Shown here: in pieces, positions 24,601 through 36,189 of the stretch
Layout of the letters: the number at the start of each line of letters is the position of its first letter
Position numbering within the stretch: the stretch's first letter is position 1
Assembly: GCA_037103525.1 (NCBI GenBank)
Contig: JAZKLR010000566.1
Coordinates: forward strand, 248,001 to 312,000
DNA from: Ganaspis brasiliensis
Lineage: Eukaryota; Arthropoda; Insecta; Hymenoptera; Figitidae
DNA length: 64,000 nucleotides
Reading direction: 5' to 3'
Position numbers and translations under genes: made by a program
The notes under the pieces: model-generated
What the model saw: only the letters and a program-made list of their open reading frames with translations
What the model was told of the DNA's origin: nothing
Databases searched by the model: none

Positions 24601-26850
24601 TGGGAATTAGGAACTGGAAAGTGGGAACTGGAAAGTAGGAACTGGAACGTGGGAATTGGAAAGTGGAAAATAGAAGGTGGGAAATAAAAAGTGGAACCTG
24701 GGAACTTAGAAGTTGAAACTAGAAAGTGGAAACTGGCAAGTGGAATTTGGGATGTGGTAAACCAGAATGTGGAATTAAAACTTTCCAAAGAAAGAAGTGT
24801 GAGCTGGAAGTGGGAACTAGGAATTAGGAACTGAAAATTGGGAACCAGAAAGTGGGAACTAGAAGGTGGGAAATAAAAAGTGGAACCTGGGAACTTAGAA
24901 GTTGAAACTAGAAAGTGGAAACTGGCAAGTGGGACTTGGGATGTGGTATCCAGAATGTGAAATCCAAACATTCTAAAGAAATAAGTGTGAGGTTGAAAGT
25001 GGGAACTGGGAATTAGGAACTGGAAAGTGGGAACTGGAAAGTAGGAACTGGAACGTGGGAACTGGAAAGTGGAAAATAGAAGGTGGGAAATAAAAAGTGG
25101 AACCTGGGAACTTAGAAGTTGAAACTAGAAAGTGGAAACTGGCAAGTGGAATTTGGGATCTGGTATCCAGAATGTGGAATCCAAACATTCTAAAGAAATA
25201 AGTGTGAGGTTGAATGTGGGAACTGGGAATTAGGAACTGGAAAGTGGGAACTGGAAAGTAGGAACTGGAACGTGGGTACTGGAAAGTGGGAACTAGAAGG
25301 TGGGAAATGAAAAGTGGAATCTGGGAATTTGGAAGTTGAAACAGTAAAGTGGAAACTGGCAAGTGGAATTTGGGATGTGGTAAACCAGAATGTGGAATTC
25401 AAACTTTCCAAAGAAAGAAGTGTGAGTTGGAAGTGGGAACTAGGAATTAGGAACTGAAAATTGGGAACCAGAAAGTGGGAACTAGAAGGTGGGAAATAAA
25501 AAGTGGAACCTGGGAACTTAGAAGTTGAAACTAGAAAGTGGAAACTGGCAAGTGGGACTTGGGATGTGGTATCCAGAATGTGGAATCCAAACATTCTAAA
25601 GAAATAAGTGTGAGGTTGAATGTGGGAACTGGGAATTAGGAACTGGAAAGTGGGAACTGGAAAGTAGGAACTGAAACGTGGGAACTGGAAAGTGGAAAAT
25701 AGAAGGTGGGAAATAAAAAGTGGAACCTGGGAACTTAGAAGTTGAAACTAGAAAGTGGAAACTGGCAAGTGGAATTTGGGATGTGGTATCCAGAATGTGG
25801 AATCCAAACATTCTAAAGAAATAAGTGTGAGGTTGAATGTGGGAACTGGGAATTAGGAACTGGAAAGTGGGAACTGGAAAGTAGGAACTGGAACGTGGGT
25901 ACTGGAAAGTGGGAACTAGAAGGTGGGAAATGAAAAGTGGAATCTGGGAATTTGGAAGTTGAAACAGAAAAGTGGAAACTGGCAAGTGGAATTTGGGATG
26001 TGGTAAACCAGAATGTGGAATTCAAACTTTCCAAAGAAAGAAGTGTGAGTTGGAAGTGGGAACTAGGAATTAGGAACTGAAAATTGGGAACCAGAAAGTG
26101 GGAACTAGAAGGTGGGAAATAAAAAGTGGAACCTGGGAACTTAGAAGTTGAAACTAGAAAGTGGAAACTGGCAAGTGGGACTTGGGATGTGGTATCCAGA
26201 ATGTGGAATCCAAACATTCTAAAGAAATAAGTGTGAGGTTGAAAGTGGGAACTGGGAATTAGGAACTGGAAAGTGGGAACTGGAAAGTAGGAACTGGAAC
26301 GTGGGAACTGGAAAGTGGAAAATAGAAGGTGGGAAATAAAAAGTGGAACCTGGGAACTTAGAAGTTGAAACTAGAAAGTGGAAACTGGCAAGTGGAATTT
26401 GGGATGTGGTATCCAGAATGTGGAATCCAAACATTCTAAAGAAATAAGTGTGAGGTTGAATGTGGGAACTGGGAATTAGGAACTGGAAAGTGGGAACTGG
26501 AAAGTAGGAACTGGAACGTGGGAATTGGAAAGTGGGAACTAGAAGGTGGGAAATAAAAAGTGGAACCTGGGAACTTAGAAGTTGAAACTAGAAAGTGGAA
26601 ACTAGCAAGTGGAATTTGGGATGTGGTAAACCAGAATGTGGAATTCAAACTTTCCAAAGAAAGAAGTGTGAGCTGGAAGTGGGAACTAGGAATTAGGAAC
26701 TGAAAATTGGGAACCAGAAAGTGGGAACTAGAAGGTGGGAAATAAAAAGTGGAACCTGGGAACTTAGAAGTTGAAACTAGAAAGTGGAAACTGGCAAGTG
26801 GAACTTGGGATGTGGTATCCAGAATGTGGAATCCAAACATTCTAAAGAAA
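21660..26850. repeat. 623-bp higher-order repeat within the minisatellite
   Basis: The block boundary TCCAAACATTCTAAAG recurs with alternating spacing of about 217 and 406 bp. Corresponding points lie at 21669, 22292, 22915, then 23321 (one 406-bp slip), 23944, 24567, 25190, 25813 and 26436, i.e. 623 bp apart. The 406-bp part is itself two related blocks, one with the variant GGTAAACCAGAATGTGGAAT and AACTTTCCAAAGAAAGAAGT. High similarity between units points to recent unequal exchange. Confidence 0.9.
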
Positions 26851-27804
26851 TAAGTGTGAGGTTGAAAGTGGGAACTGGGAATTAGGAACTGGAAAGTAGG
26901 AACTGGAACGTGGGAACTGGAAAGTGGAAAGTGGAAAATAGAAGGTGGGAAATAAAAAGTGGAACTTGGGAATTAAGAAGTGAAAACTGGAAAGTGGGAA
27001 CTAGAAGGTGGGAAATGAAAAGTGGAATCTGGGAATTTGGAAGTTAAAACAGTAAAGTGCAAACTGGCAAGTGGAATTTGGGATGTGGTATCCAGAATGT
27101 GGAATTCAAACTTTCCAAAGAAAGAAGTGTGGGCTGGAAGTGGGAACTAAGAATTAGGAACTGAAAATTGGGAACCAGAAAGTGGGAACTAGAAGGTGGG
27201 AAATAAAAAGTGGAACCTGGGAACTTAGAAGTTGAAACTAGAAAGTGGAAACTGGCAAGTGGGACTTGGGATGTGGTATCCAGAATGTGGAATCCAAACA
27301 TTCTAAAGAAATAAGTGTGAGGTTGAAAGTGGGAACTGGGAATTAGGAACTGGAAAGTGGGAACTGGAAAGTAGGAACTGGAACGTGGGAACTGGAAAGT
27401 GGAAAATAGAAGGTGTGAAATAAAAAGTGGAACCTGGGAACTTAGAAGTTGAAACTAGAATGTGGAAACTGGCAAGTGGAATTTGGGATGTGGTATCCAG
27501 AATGTGGAATCCAAACATTCTAAAGAAATAAGTGTGAGGTTGAATGTGGGAACTGGGAATTAGGAACTGGAAAGTGGGAACTGGAAAGTAGGAACTGAAA
27601 CGTGGGAACTGGAAAGTGGAAAATAGAAGGTGGGAAATAAAAAGTGGAACCTGGGAACTTAGAAGTTGAAACTAGAAAGTGGAAACTGGCAAGTGGAATT
27701 TGGGATGTGGTAAACCAGAATGTGGAATTAAAACTTTCCAAAGAAAGAAGTGTGAGCTGGAAGTGGGAACTAGGAATTAGGAACTGAAAATTGGGAACCA
27801 GAAA

Positions 27805-29767
27805 GTGGGAACTAGAAGGTGGGAAATGAAAAGTGGAATCTGGGAATTTGGAAGTTGAAACAGTAAAGTGGAAACTGGCAAGTGGAATTTGGGTTGTGGT
27901 AAACCAGAATGTGGAATTCAAACTATCCAAAGAAAGAAGTGTGAGCTGGAAGTGGGAACTAGGAATTAGGAACTAAAAATTGGGAACCAGAAAGTGGGAA
28001 CTAGAAGGTGGGAAATAAAAAGTGGAACCTGGGAACTTAGAAGTTTAAACTAGAAAGTGGAAACTGGCAAGTGGGACTTGGGATGTGGTATCCAGAATGT
28101 GGAATCCAAACATTCTAAAGAAATAAGTGTGAGGTTGAAAGTGGGAACTGGGAATTAGGAACTGGAAAGTGGGAACTGGAAAGTAGGAACTGGAACGTGG
28201 GAACTGGAAAGTGGAAAATAGAAGGTGGGAAATAAAAAGTGGAACCTGGGAACTTAGAAGTTGAAACTAGAAAGTGGAAACTGGCAAGTGGAATTTGGGA
28301 TGTGGAATCTGGGAATTTGGAAGTTAAAACAGTAAAGTGCAAACTGGCAAGTGGAATTTGGGATGTGGTATCCAGAATGTGGAATTCAAACTTTCCAAAG
28401 AAAGAAGTGTGGGCTGGAAGTGGGAACTAAGAATCAGGAACTGAAAATTGGGAACCAGAAAGTGGGAACTAGAAGGTGGGAAATAAAAAGTGGAACCTGG
28501 GAACTTAGAAGTTGAAACTAGAAAGTGGAAACTGGCAAGTGGAATTTGGGATGTGGTATCCAGAATGTGGAATCCAAACATTTTAAAGAAATAAGTGTAA
28601 GGTTGAAAGTGGGAACTGGGAATTAGGAACTGGAAAGTGGGAACTGGAAAGTAGGAACTGGAACGTGGGAACTGGAAAGTGGAAAATAGAAGGTGGGAAA
28701 TAAAAAGTGGAACTTGGGAATTTGGAAGTGAAAACTGGAAAGTGGGAACTAGAAGGTGGGAAATGAAAAGTGGAATCTGGGAATTTGGAAGTTGAAACAG
28801 TAAAGTGGAAACTGGCAAGTGGAATTTGGGTTGTGGTAAACCAGAATGTGGAATTCAAACTATCCAAAGAAAGAAGTGTGAGCTGGAAGTGGGAACTAGG
28901 AATTAGGAACTAAAAATTGGGAACCAGAAAGTGGGAACTAGAAGGTGGGAAATAAAAAGTGGAACCTGGGAACTTAGAAGTTTAAACTAGAAAGTGGAAA
29001 CTGGCAAGTGGGACTTGGGATGTGGTATCCAGAATGTGGAATCCAAACATTCTAAAGAAATAAGTGTGAGGTTGAAAGTGGGAACTGGGAATTAGGAACT
29101 GGAAAGTGGGAACTGGAAAGTAGGAACTGGAACGTGGGAACTGGAAAGTGGAAAATAGAAGGTGGGAAATAAAAAGTGGAACCTGGGAACTTAGAAGTTG
29201 AAACTAGAAAGTGGAAACTGGCAAGTGGAATTTGGGATGTAGAATCTGGGAATTTGGAAGTTAAAACAGTAAAGTGCAAACTGGCAAGTGGAATTTGGGA
29301 TGTGGTATCCAGAATGTGGAATTCAAACTTTCCAAAGAAAGAAGTGTGGGCTGGAAGTGGGAACTAAGAATCAGGAACTGAAAATTGGGAACCAGAAAGT
29401 GGGAACTAGAAGGTGGGAAATAAAAAGTGGAACCTGGGAACTTAGAAGTTGAAACTAGAAAGTGGAAACTGGCAAGTGGAATTTGGGATGTGGTATCCAG
29501 AATGTGGAATCCAAACATTTTAAAGAAATAAGTGTAAGGTTGAAAGTGGGAACTGGGAATTAGGAACTGGAAAGTGGGAACTGGAAAGTAGGAACTGGAA
29601 CGTGGGAACTGGAAAGTGGAAAATAGAAGGTGGGAAATAAAAAGTGGAACTTGGGAATTTGGAAGTGAAAACTGGAAAGTGGGAACTAGAAGGTGGGAAA
29701 TGAAAAGTGGAATCTGGGAATTTGGAAGTTGAAACAGTAAAGTGGAAACTGGCAAGTGGAATTTGGG
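27805..29767. repeat. 937-bp tandem duplication at the right end of the array
   Basis: 27805-28830 is repeated almost letter for letter 937 bp downstream (28742-29767); I noticed one substitution (GATGTGGAATC at 28302 against GATGTAGAATC at 29239). The unit combines block types absent from the 623-bp zone, so this is a second, independent amplification with a different higher-order period. Confidence 0.85.
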
Positions 29768-30759
29768 ATGTGGTATCCAGAATGTGGAATTCAAACTTTC
29801 CAAAGAAAAAAGTGTGAGCTGGAAGTGGGAACTAGGAATTAGGAACTGAAAATTGGGAACCAGAAAGTGGGAACTAGAAGGTGGGAAATAAAAAGTGGAA
29901 CCTGGGAACTTAGAAGTTGAAACTAGAAAGTGGAAACTGGCAAGTGGAATTTGGGATGTGGTATCCAGAATGTGGAATCCAAACATTCTAAAGAAATAAG
30001 TGTGAGGTTGAAAGTGGGAACTGGGAATTAGGAACTGGAAAGTGGGAACTGGAAAGTAGGAACTGGAACGTGGGAACTGGAAAGTGGAAAATAGAAGGTG
30101 GGAAATAAAAAGTGGAACTTGGGAATTTGGAAGTGAAAACTGGAAAGTGGGAACTAGAAGGTGGGAAATGAAAAGTGGAATCTGGGAATTTGGAAGTTGA
30201 AACAGTAAAGTGGAAACTGGCAAGTGGAATTGGGGATGTGGTATCCAGAATGTGGAATTCAAACTTTCCAAAGAAAGAAGTGTGAGCTGGAAGTGGGAAC
30301 TAGGAATTAGGAACTGAAAATTGGGAATCAGAAAGTGGGAACTAGAAGGTGGGAAATAAAAAGTGAAACCTGGGAACTTAGAAGTTCAAACTAGAAAGTG
30401 GAAACTGGCAAGTGGAATTTGGGATGTGGTATCCAGAATGTGGAATCCAAACATTCTAAAGAAATAAGTGTGAGGTTGAAAGTGGGAACTGGGAATTAGG
30501 AACTGGAAAGTGGGAACTGGAAAGTAGGAACTGGAACGTGGGAACTGGAAAGTGGAAAGTGGAAAATAGAAGGTGGGAAATAAAAAATGGAACTTGGGAA
30601 TTTGGAAGTGAAAACTGGAATGTGGGAACTAGAAGGTGGGAAATGAAAAGTGGAATCTGGGAATTTGGAAGTTGAAACTAGAAAGTGGAAACTGGCAAGT
30701 GGAATTTGGGATGTGGTATCCAGAATGTGGAATCCAAACATTCTAAAGAAATAAGTGTG

Positions 30760-32665
30760 AGGTTGAAAGTGTGAACTGGAAAGTGGGAACTTGAAAGTGG
30801 TAACTAGAAGGTGGGAAATAAAAAGTGGAACTTTGGAACTTGGAAGTGAAAACTGGAAAGTGGAAACTGGAAATTGGGAGCTAGCAAGTGGGAACTAGAA
30901 GGTGGGAAATGAAAAGTGAAAACTGGAAATTTGAAACGTGAAAGTGGAAACTAAAAACTCAAAAGTAAAAACTCAAAAGTGGAAACTGAGAAATGGAAAG
31001 TGGAATTTAGAATATGGAATCCGTAATGTGGATTTTAAAGTGGCTCAAGCAAAAACTGGAAAGTTGAAAGTTGTAACTGGGAATTAGGAACTTGAAACTG
31101 AAAACTGGAAAGTTAAAGGTGGAAACTGAAATATTAAAAATGAATATTGAAAAATAACGACACTTTCAAACAGTCTTCAAATTTTAATTTATTATAAAGT
31201 CCAACGTTTCAAGAACGAACCATTCCCATTTTCAAGGACTGAAATACACATATAATTATTGAAAATTATGTGTATTTCAGTCCTTGAAAATGGGAACGGT
31301 TCGTTATTGAAACGTTGGACTTCAAATTTTCAAATTTTAATAGTCTCGGACGTGAAATAAAAGAATAAAAATGAATACTAGAAAGTAGAAGTTGGAATTG
31401 ATGATGAATCCAGAATGTGATTGTACCAAAGAAAAAAGTGGTAAGTTAAAAGTGGGAACTGGGAATTGAGAACTAGAAAGTGGTAACTGGAAAGTAGGAA
31501 CCAGAAAGTGGGAACTGGATGGTGGGAAATTAAAAAGTAAAAACTGGAAAGTGGAAAATGGAAACTTGAAAGTGGAAACTGGAAAGTGGAAAATGGAATT
31601 TAAAATGTGGTATCCTTAATGTGGATTTTAAATTGTCTAAAGCAGAAACTGGAAAACTAAAATTTGTAACTGGGAATTAGGAACTGAAAACTGGAAAGGT
31701 GAAGACGTGGAATCTGAAATATTGAAAATGAATATAGGAAACTAGAAGATGGAATTTATGATGAATCCATAATATGAAATCCAAGCGGAAAAGTGTAAAC
31801 TGGAAAGTGTGATTCAGAATATGAAATCCATAATGTGTATTTCTAAGTATCTAAAGCCGAAACTGGAAAATTGAAAGTTGGAGCTGGGAATTGGGAATTT
31901 TCCAAGCTGGAAAATGTAAAATGGAAACTGGATAGTTGAAAGTGGAATCTGGAAGGTGGAATTTAGGATGTGGTATGCAGAATGTGGAATCTAAACTTTC
32001 CAAAGTAAAAGCGTGGTATGTTGAAAATGGAAACTGGGAATTGGGACCTGGAAAGTGGAAACTAGAAAGTGGGAACTGGAAGGTGGGAAATGAAAATTGG
32101 AAACTAGAAATCGGAAACTTGAAAGTGGAAACTAGAAAGTGGAAACTGGAAACTGGAAACTGAAAACTGGAAACTGGAATTTAGAATATGGAATCCATAA
32201 TGTGGATTTCAAAGTGTCTATAGCAGAAACTGGAAAGTTGAATGTTCTAACTGGGAATTAGGAACTGTAAACTGGAAAATTGAAGGTGGAAACTAAAATA
32301 TTGAAAATCAATTCTGGAAAGTAGAAGATTGAATTCATGATGAATTCAGAATGTGAAATCCAAGCCGAAATTGTAAAATTGAAAGTAGATAGTCGAAATT
32401 GGAGACAGGAAAATAGAATTTGGGATGTGGTATCCAGAATATAGAATCCAAAGTTTTCATAGAAGAAACTGGAAAGTTAAAAATGGGAACTGGGAGTTGG
32501 GAACCGGAATAGTGAAAACTGAAATTTGGAAAGTGGATACCTGGAAAGTGCTACCTGGAAAATTGAAAGTGGATACTGAAAGGTGGAAACTAGATTTTGG
32601 AAACTGGAAAGTGGAAACAGGAAAGTGGAAATTGGAAACTGAAAAGTGGTCACTGAAAAGTGGAA
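30760..32665. repeat. Decayed right edge of the purine-rich minisatellite
   Basis: The words GGAAACTGGAAAGTGG and GGTATCCAGAATGTGG persist but the block order is lost and deletions are frequent, up to GTCACTGAAAAGTGGAAAA at about 32660. Longer modules (about 31570-31760, 31800-32000 and 32150-32480) still resemble one another, showing an older block structure. Confidence 0.8.
31199..31320. mobile_element. Palindrome of two facing Penelope-type pLTR tails
   Basis: GTCCAACGTTTCAAGAACGA at 31199 and its reverse complement ending GAAACGTTGGAC at 31320 flank a 6-8 bp centre; arms are about 57 bp with few mismatches. The right arm has TCCTTGAAAATGGGAACGG followed by TTATTGAAACGTTGGAC, the CCTTGAA...GAAACGTTGG pattern typical of Penelope-like terminal sequences. 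It sits inside the decayed minisatellite, so it is a later insertion. The element type is inferred from motif resemblance. Confidence 0.6.
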
Positions 32666-32694
32666 AATTAAATCTGCTAACGTTATATGTAATA

Positions 32695-33027
32695 ACGTAT
32701 GCACATTTTTTAAAATATTGTTTCATTTCTTTCTTTACAAAAAAGTGCACTTCACTGCATTCAGCATAAAATTCTAAATCGTGGTCTCTTGCCCAATACG
32801 TTTTCAATGAACAAATTCTTTTGATTCGCTGATCTCTTTCTGACTGGTCAGCAAGAAGATATGATATCAATATTTGAAGCATATTTTGTTTATGTCCACG
32901 TTTCATCCATATATTTCTTGATCCCAGTCAGTGAACATTCGTTAAAATCACTCACCTCTTCCCCCAGTGCACGTCGAGCAATAAATTGCACACTTGGAAT
33001 ATATTCTTTGGGATCTGCAACCACTGA
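32695..33027 (-). pseudogene. Decayed minus-strand coding fragment, unrecognised
   Basis: From 33027 downwards a frame reads SVVADPKEYIPSVQFIARRA and continues GEEVSDFNECSLTGIKKYMD to a stop at 32890. A second frame overlaps from 32906 and reads MKRGHKQNMLQ..., with ERDQRIKRICSLKTYWARDH and EVHFFVKKEMKQYF further on, before running into minisatellite sequence at about 32700. A frameshift near 32900 would join them. TTTTTCCAG precedes 33027 and GAGGTGAGTG lies after GEE, so a spliced exon of about 72 nt is an alternative reading. Acidic/basic composition and Trp/Tyr/Cys content look protein-like. I cannot assign a family. The plus-strand frame 32861-33082 is its shadow. Confidence 0.4.
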
Positions 33028-33059
33028 CTGGAAAAATGACTTCAATATTAAAAGCAAAA

Positions 33060-33780
33060 AAAGATTGATGCATTTCTTTTAAAAACAGTCATGTTCAATA
33101 ATACTAGATGAACATTCACTGAATTATCTCTGAAGCTTCTAATAGAATTTTGAAAATTAAAATACTCGAAATGTTTTTGGCTGGGAAATAATGGAGAGTA
33201 CAGACTAATTAATAACTTATTGACAACCAATTTATGTATATGGTCAGATTAAGCTTTGTTTTGGCGTACTTCCAAAACAGGAAACTGAGCGATGGTATAC
33301 TGGTTTTCATTATTGACATTCGACCTTGTAGTTGAAAAAAATTTATGGCTTTCAGAATTTAAAAATTTTTATACAACATTTGACATAAAATGATATAGTA
33401 GATATATTAATCAAAAATAACAATGGTAGTAGCGAGATACGTCTATTATATACTCTATGATGATAATGGGTGTAATAGGGGAGCATTTCGTAAGAGTCGT
33501 GTACGCTCTAAATCTAAGTTAGTTAAAAATTATTAATTATTAAACAGCTAATTAATTATCTCAACTGGTCTTTTGTTTAAAAATAATAGAATAAGCTCAA
33601 ACAAACTATTAGAAAAATGGAGTTGAAGACAAAATTAAATATCTTTTTTTTAATCGGGACATTGCAAAAAAATTTTTTTTTTTTGCTTCACTAATTTCTA
33701 AAGTTAAAAAATCCACACGGAAAACTAAAAAATGTGCCTATTACATTCGTAATCAGAACTTTAAAATACATACACTGAGA
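33060..33780. other. AT-rich intergenic stretch
   Basis: No supported feature. Minus-strand frame 33048-33230 has no recognisable motif. Confidence 0.4.
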
Positions 33781-34690
33781 AAGAAATGCTATAAAATGCC
33801 ATAAGAAAACGTTTTACTATTTAAATAGATTTTAAAAAGTTACAAATTTTTTTTTTAATTTTAGGATGAAAAATTGGCCAAAATCAGAAGATTTCAATTA
33901 ATCGAGAATTTTATTAAAAACAATTATCTTTTCCCGATAGACAATCGCAATGAAATTTATATTTTAAACAAGACCTTAAAGGAAACCCCTTTTTAACATT
34001 TATAAAGTTTGTAAAAAATTTACAAATTAAAATACGAAATTTAAGATGGAAAAATGGTGAAAAATCTGAAGATTTCAAGTAATTGAACATTTCCTTGAAA
34101 AATTAGTCTTTTTCCTCTAGACAATCGCAATAAAGTTTATATTAAACAAGACAGTAAAGAAAATCAATTTTTAATATTTATAAAGTATTTGTAAAAAATT
34201 TACAAATTAATATACGGAATTTAAGATGGAAAAATGGTGAAAAATCTGAAGATTTCAAGTAATCGAACATTTCCTTGAAAAATTAATCTATTTCCTCTAG
34301 ATAATCGCAATAAAGTTTATATTAAACGAGACAGTAAAGAAAACCAATTTTTAACATTTATATAGTTTTTAAAAAATGACAAATTTAATATACGGAATTT
34401 AAGATGTAAAAATGGTAAAAAATCAGAAGATTTCAAGTAATTGTACATTTCCTTGAAAAATTAGTCTATTTCGTCTAGACAATCGCAATAAAGTTTATAT
34501 TAAACAAGACCATAAAGAAAACCAATTTTTAACATTTATACAGTTTTTAAAAATTGACAAATATTTTATTGTGGAAAATCTAAACTCTCAGGAAATAGAA
34601 ATATTTCTGGAAAAATTAATTTACTGCCTCTAGCAATTAAATTTTTATTTAACAAAACCATAAACAAAATCAGGTTTAAATATAAAAATC
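33781..34690. repeat. 180-bp tandem satellite, about 4.5 copies
   Basis: The landmark TTTAAGATGGAAAAATGG and variants occurs at about 33861, 34041, 34221 and 34399, i.e. every 178-180 bp, followed in each copy by GAAGATTTCAAGTAAT, TTCCTTGAAAAATTA, GACAATCGCAATAAAGTTTA and TTAAACAAGAC. The first and last copies are most diverged; the middle two are closest. The length is near the nucleosomal repeat typical of many satellites. Confidence 0.9.
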
Positions 34691-35841
34691 ATTTTATAAA
34701 AATTCATTAATTTACTACTCGATATATAATAATGCCTATGGATATTTGTAATTAAATTTTAACACAACTATTTTAAATTTGATTTTCAAAAGAAATTAGA
34801 TCCAAAACAAATTAATTATCAATTTTAATTTTCTCTTTTTTTTCTACTGTCTTAAAAATGACTTGTTAGTGTTAAACTGAGAAAGAAATAAAATTAATTT
34901 AATTTGTTACTATTTTTTTTTACTGTATTTATTGTATTTGTGTTTCAAGAATATAATGTTCGTTTTTGATTTTACTTATGTTTTAATTCTTAAATTTAAA
35001 TTTTTGTAAATTCACGTTAAATTAAAGATTTCTTATTTATTATTTTTTTGTTGTTTTTAATTATTTTACTTTGAATTTTGATTAAACTCATTTCAACATT
35101 CTATACAATTTTATACTTAATTTTGTTTGTGTTAAAATATTGTAATTTTTAATATAATGTTTTTTATGGTTTTATTATTTTATTTCTAAATTTAGTAAAA
35201 TTTAACTATAAGTTTTTAAATTTTAAATCTATTTAATACATTGATAATTGAATCCATAAACTGTGCTGTACGGTTTATAGCATTATCCTTTTGACGGTAT
35301 TCGAATACATCGTTACTTGAATCTACAGAATATGTTATAGATTTTATAGTATCTGCTGATGTTTCTGATTAATTACACTCTTGAATTCAAAGCACACTGT
35401 TATTCGTTTAAGAACATATTTATTTATCTTAAATTATACTATTGTATAAAATAATTCAATATTTATTTAAAATAATTGCAAGTACTATAGCTTTATATAA
35501 ATGTGAAATTTCTTTTCATAGTACCATATTTTTAATTTAATAGTTCCATTCATTTAAGTTCAAAAGATAAACCTTTAAATTCATACCAGAAATTTTTGTT
35601 TTAATGTCATGAAATTCTATAGCAGGCGCACTATTGAATTAAATACATTTTTTTTCAGTGTAGATATTTTAGGTTTTAAAAAATTTGGAGTATCCAGCAT
35701 GAGGAAGTATATCCCTATTATCTTAGGAACCTTTGTTAAAATTTTACAAAAAATTTTGCATTGTTATTATTTTACTATTATTATTATTATTCCTATTATT
35801 ATTGTACATGATTATAATTGAATGAGTTATCATTTTCACAG
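34691..35841. other. AT-rich intergenic stretch
   Basis: No supported feature. The 70-codon frame at 35609-35821 is low-complexity at its C-terminus (I/Y run over an ATT repeat). Confidence 0.4.
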
Positions 35842-36189
35842 CTTTTGCTAGAATTAACCAATCCTGGGCAGGATGCCAAAAGGATTAGGTTCGGTCTACT
35901 TCATTGTATGTTCATTGTTCCTAATATTTGTGGAAGTGAAAAAATTTTATTTATTGATGCTACTTGTTGGTTCTTCGCAGAATTTATAATTTTGTTTTAT
36001 ACATTTTTTGTTTTTAAGTTTGTGGCGCCAAAATGGGATATAATCAAATTGTGGCTTGGGCGTTGCGTCGCACATTTTACGTCCATGATGAAAACGGTTC
36101 TGCAAAATTGTGATGAAATTAAATTAAGAATAAACGAAAACAAAGATGTATTTTTAAAAAAAACTAAATATTGGTTCAGTATGTTATAA
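35842..36189 (+). CDS. Unassigned ORF or 3'-terminal exon
   Basis: The longest open frame outside the minisatellite. It is open from 35818 (TTG, not a likely start). A good acceptor TTATCATTTTCACAG ends at 35841, after which 115 codons run to TAA at 36187-36189. Visible parts are LLELTNPGQDAKRIRFGLLH, a hydrophobic stretch with FIDATCWFFAEFIILFYTFF that could be one membrane segment, then a charged tail ending KTKYWFSML. I recognise no family. A frame this long is unusual but not impossible by chance in such AT-rich DNA. No upstream exon or promoter could be linked. It could be a terminal exon, a transposon relic or noise. Confidence 0.3.
   Translation, partial: LLLELTNPGQDAKRIRFGLLHCMFIVPNICGSEKILFIDATCWFFAEFIILFYTFFVFKFVAPKWDIIKLWLGRCVAHFTSMMKTVLQNCDEIKLRINENKDVFLKKTKYWFSML

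Larger units (their letters stand above)
20200..30760. repeat. Purine-rich minisatellite with a three-level repeat hierarchy
   Basis: Level 1 is a degenerate word of about 10-15 bp (GGAAAGTGGGAACT). Level 2 is a block of about 190-217 bp ending in GTGGTATCCAGAATGTGGAA then TCCAAACATTC. Level 3 groups blocks into 217 + 406 bp. The plus strand is strongly purine-biased. The minus strand therefore stays open as F/P/S-rich frames up to 336 codons (29261-30271), but neither the 217, 406, 623 nor 937 bp period is a multiple of 3, so neighbouring units fall in different frames and protein coding is not supported. Confidence 0.95.

Noticed and set aside
20130..30741. Many F/P/S-rich minus-strand frames, up to 336 codons
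   Set aside because: They arise because the minus strand of the purine-rich repeat has few stop trinucleotides. The 217, 406, 623 and 937 bp periods are not multiples of three, so units do not stay in one frame.
20200..30760. CRISPR-like array of direct repeats
   Set aside because: Repeats are contiguous and degenerate without unique spacers, blocks are about 200 bp, no cas genes exist, and the DNA is eukaryotic.
32457..32700. C-terminal half of the 149-codon minus frame and the 75- and 114-codon frames around it
   Set aside because: This part is minisatellite sequence; only the portion above about 32700 looks like a coding relic.
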